A model generated the notes under the pieces. That model ran no database searches. It saw only the letters and a program-made list of their open reading frames with translations, and was not told the origin of the DNA. The position numbers were made by a program, and so were the translations under genes. Below, one piece after another: positions 63,660 through 64,000 of a stretch of DNA of 64,000 nucleotides. Each line of letters begins with the position of its first letter. The first letter of the stretch is position 1. Origin of the DNA: Microaerobacter geothermalis (GTDB lineage: Bacteria; Bacillota; Bacilli; DSM-22679); assembly GCF_021608135.1 (NCBI RefSeq), contig NZ_JAKIHL010000003.1, positions 1-64,000 of the forward strand. Direction: 5' to 3'.

Positions 63660-64000
63660 ATGCGGAAGATAAAAATTTTTGACACCACGTTAAGAGACGG
63701 GGAACAATCCCCTGGAGTCAACCTGAGCACCAATGAAAAGGTGGAGATTGCCCTTCAGTTGGAACGGCTGGGTGTTGATCTGATAGAGGCAGGATTTGCT
63801 GCTTCTTCCCCCGGTGATTTTCAATCTGTTCAGGCTGTCGCAAATAAAATTAAAAATTGTACGGTGGTTAGTCTTTCAAGATCTGTTGAAAAAGATATTG
63901 ACAGAGCATGGGAGGCATTAAAAGGGGCGGAAAATCCATGTATTCACGTATTTCTTGCTACATCCCCCATTCATCGCCAATATAAATTAAGGATGAGTAA
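63660..64000 (+). CDS. leuA: 2-isopropylmalate synthase, N-terminal part (runs off the edge)
   Basis: First enzyme of leucine synthesis. About 113 residues lie in the window: [20 protein letters not shown], then [20 protein letters not shown] and [19 protein letters not shown], the TIM-barrel start of the HMGL-like family with the metal-binding Asp in [18 protein letters not shown] precedes ATG 63660, 25 bases after ilvC, so it is in the same operon. The 3' end is beyond the window. Confidence 0.93.
   Translation, partial: MRKIKIFDTTLRDGEQSPGVNLSTNEKVEIALQLERLGVDLIEAGFAASSPGDFQSVQAVANKIKNCTVVSLSRSVEKDIDRAWEALKGAENPCIHVFLATSPIHRQYKLRMS

Overview
The window is a chromosomal segment of a low-to-mid G+C, spore-forming member of the Bacillales (Firmicutes). 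The order fadR-accD-accA / pyk-fxsA-ytvI-citZ-icd-mdh / phoP-phoR / polA-mutM-ytaF-coaE / gapB / nrdR-dnaB-dnaI / ytxC-thrS / infC-rpmI-rplT / ilvB-ilvN-ilvC-leuA follows the Bacillus subtilis/Geobacillus backbone, and start sites carry strong AGGAGG-type ribosome binding sites. Sporulation-linked genes (ytvI, ytaF, ytxC, a SpoIVB-like peptidase) fit a spore former. The genus cannot be fixed from the sequence alone. Non-Bacillus-subtilis traits are mqnC (futalosine route to menaquinone), hflK-hflC, a TRAP dicarboxylate transporter and no pfkA between accA and pyk.

Layout: 0.3-3.1 kb, a FadR-type regulator with accD and accA; 3.1-3.4 kb, a large palindromic repeat where pfkA would be expected; 3.6-11.7 kb, pyk, thioesterase, fxsA, ytvI, the TCA genes citZ-icd-mdh and a MaoC-like dehydratase; 11.7-17.8 kb, oppA-B-C-D-F; 18.1-23.2 kb, lipoprotein-phoP-phoR, a DUF3899-like membrane protein, a SpoIVB-like peptidase and an EamA transporter; 23.4-31.0 kb, hflK-hflC, polA, mutM, ytaF, coaE and a lytic transglycosylase; 31.1-37.7 kb, gapB, speE, nrdR, a beta-CASP nuclease, dnaB and dnaI; 37.8-38.1 kb, tRNA-Ala, tRNA-Phe and tRNA-Leu; 38.3-39.7 kb, a CDF transporter and a coiled-coil protein; 39.9-46.7 kb (minus strand), a DctS/DctR two-component system, a DctB-like binding protein and the TRAP transporter dctP-dctQ-dctM; 46.8-52.2 kb, an MBL hydrolase, an AsnO-like asparagine synthetase, mqnC and ytxC; 52.2-58.1 kb, a T-box and thrS, an MTH1187-family protein, ilvD, and an L20-type leader with infC-rpmI-rplT; 58.2-59.5 kb, a hypothetical protein and a polysaccharide deacetylase; 59.6-64.0 kb, an ilvB-ilvN-ilvC-leuA operon that runs off the right edge.

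Most striking is the roughly 700-nt leader of the ilv operon. A good sigma-A promoter, with a 22-bp dyad lying from the -35 end to the -10, is followed by a ykkC-class riboswitch (by context most likely the ppGpp subtype) with its own 25-nt-arm terminator hairpin. A complete T-box with a CUC (Leu) specifier and a second terminator comes next. Transcription should reach ilvB only if both switches are passed.

The second notable feature is a dispersed family of palindromic, MITE-like intergenic repeats at more than a dozen places. It includes a 62-nt exact match between 3.1 kb and 59.5 kb and an approximately 150-bp inverted-orientation copy at 43.2 kb. Together the genes cover fatty acid initiation, lower glycolysis/gluconeogenesis, the oxidative TCA branch, peptide and dicarboxylate uptake, DNA replication/repair, translation and branched-chain amino acid synthesis. 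gapB, dicarboxylate uptake and the missing pfkA hint at a metabolism oriented to organic acids and peptides, which is inference only.
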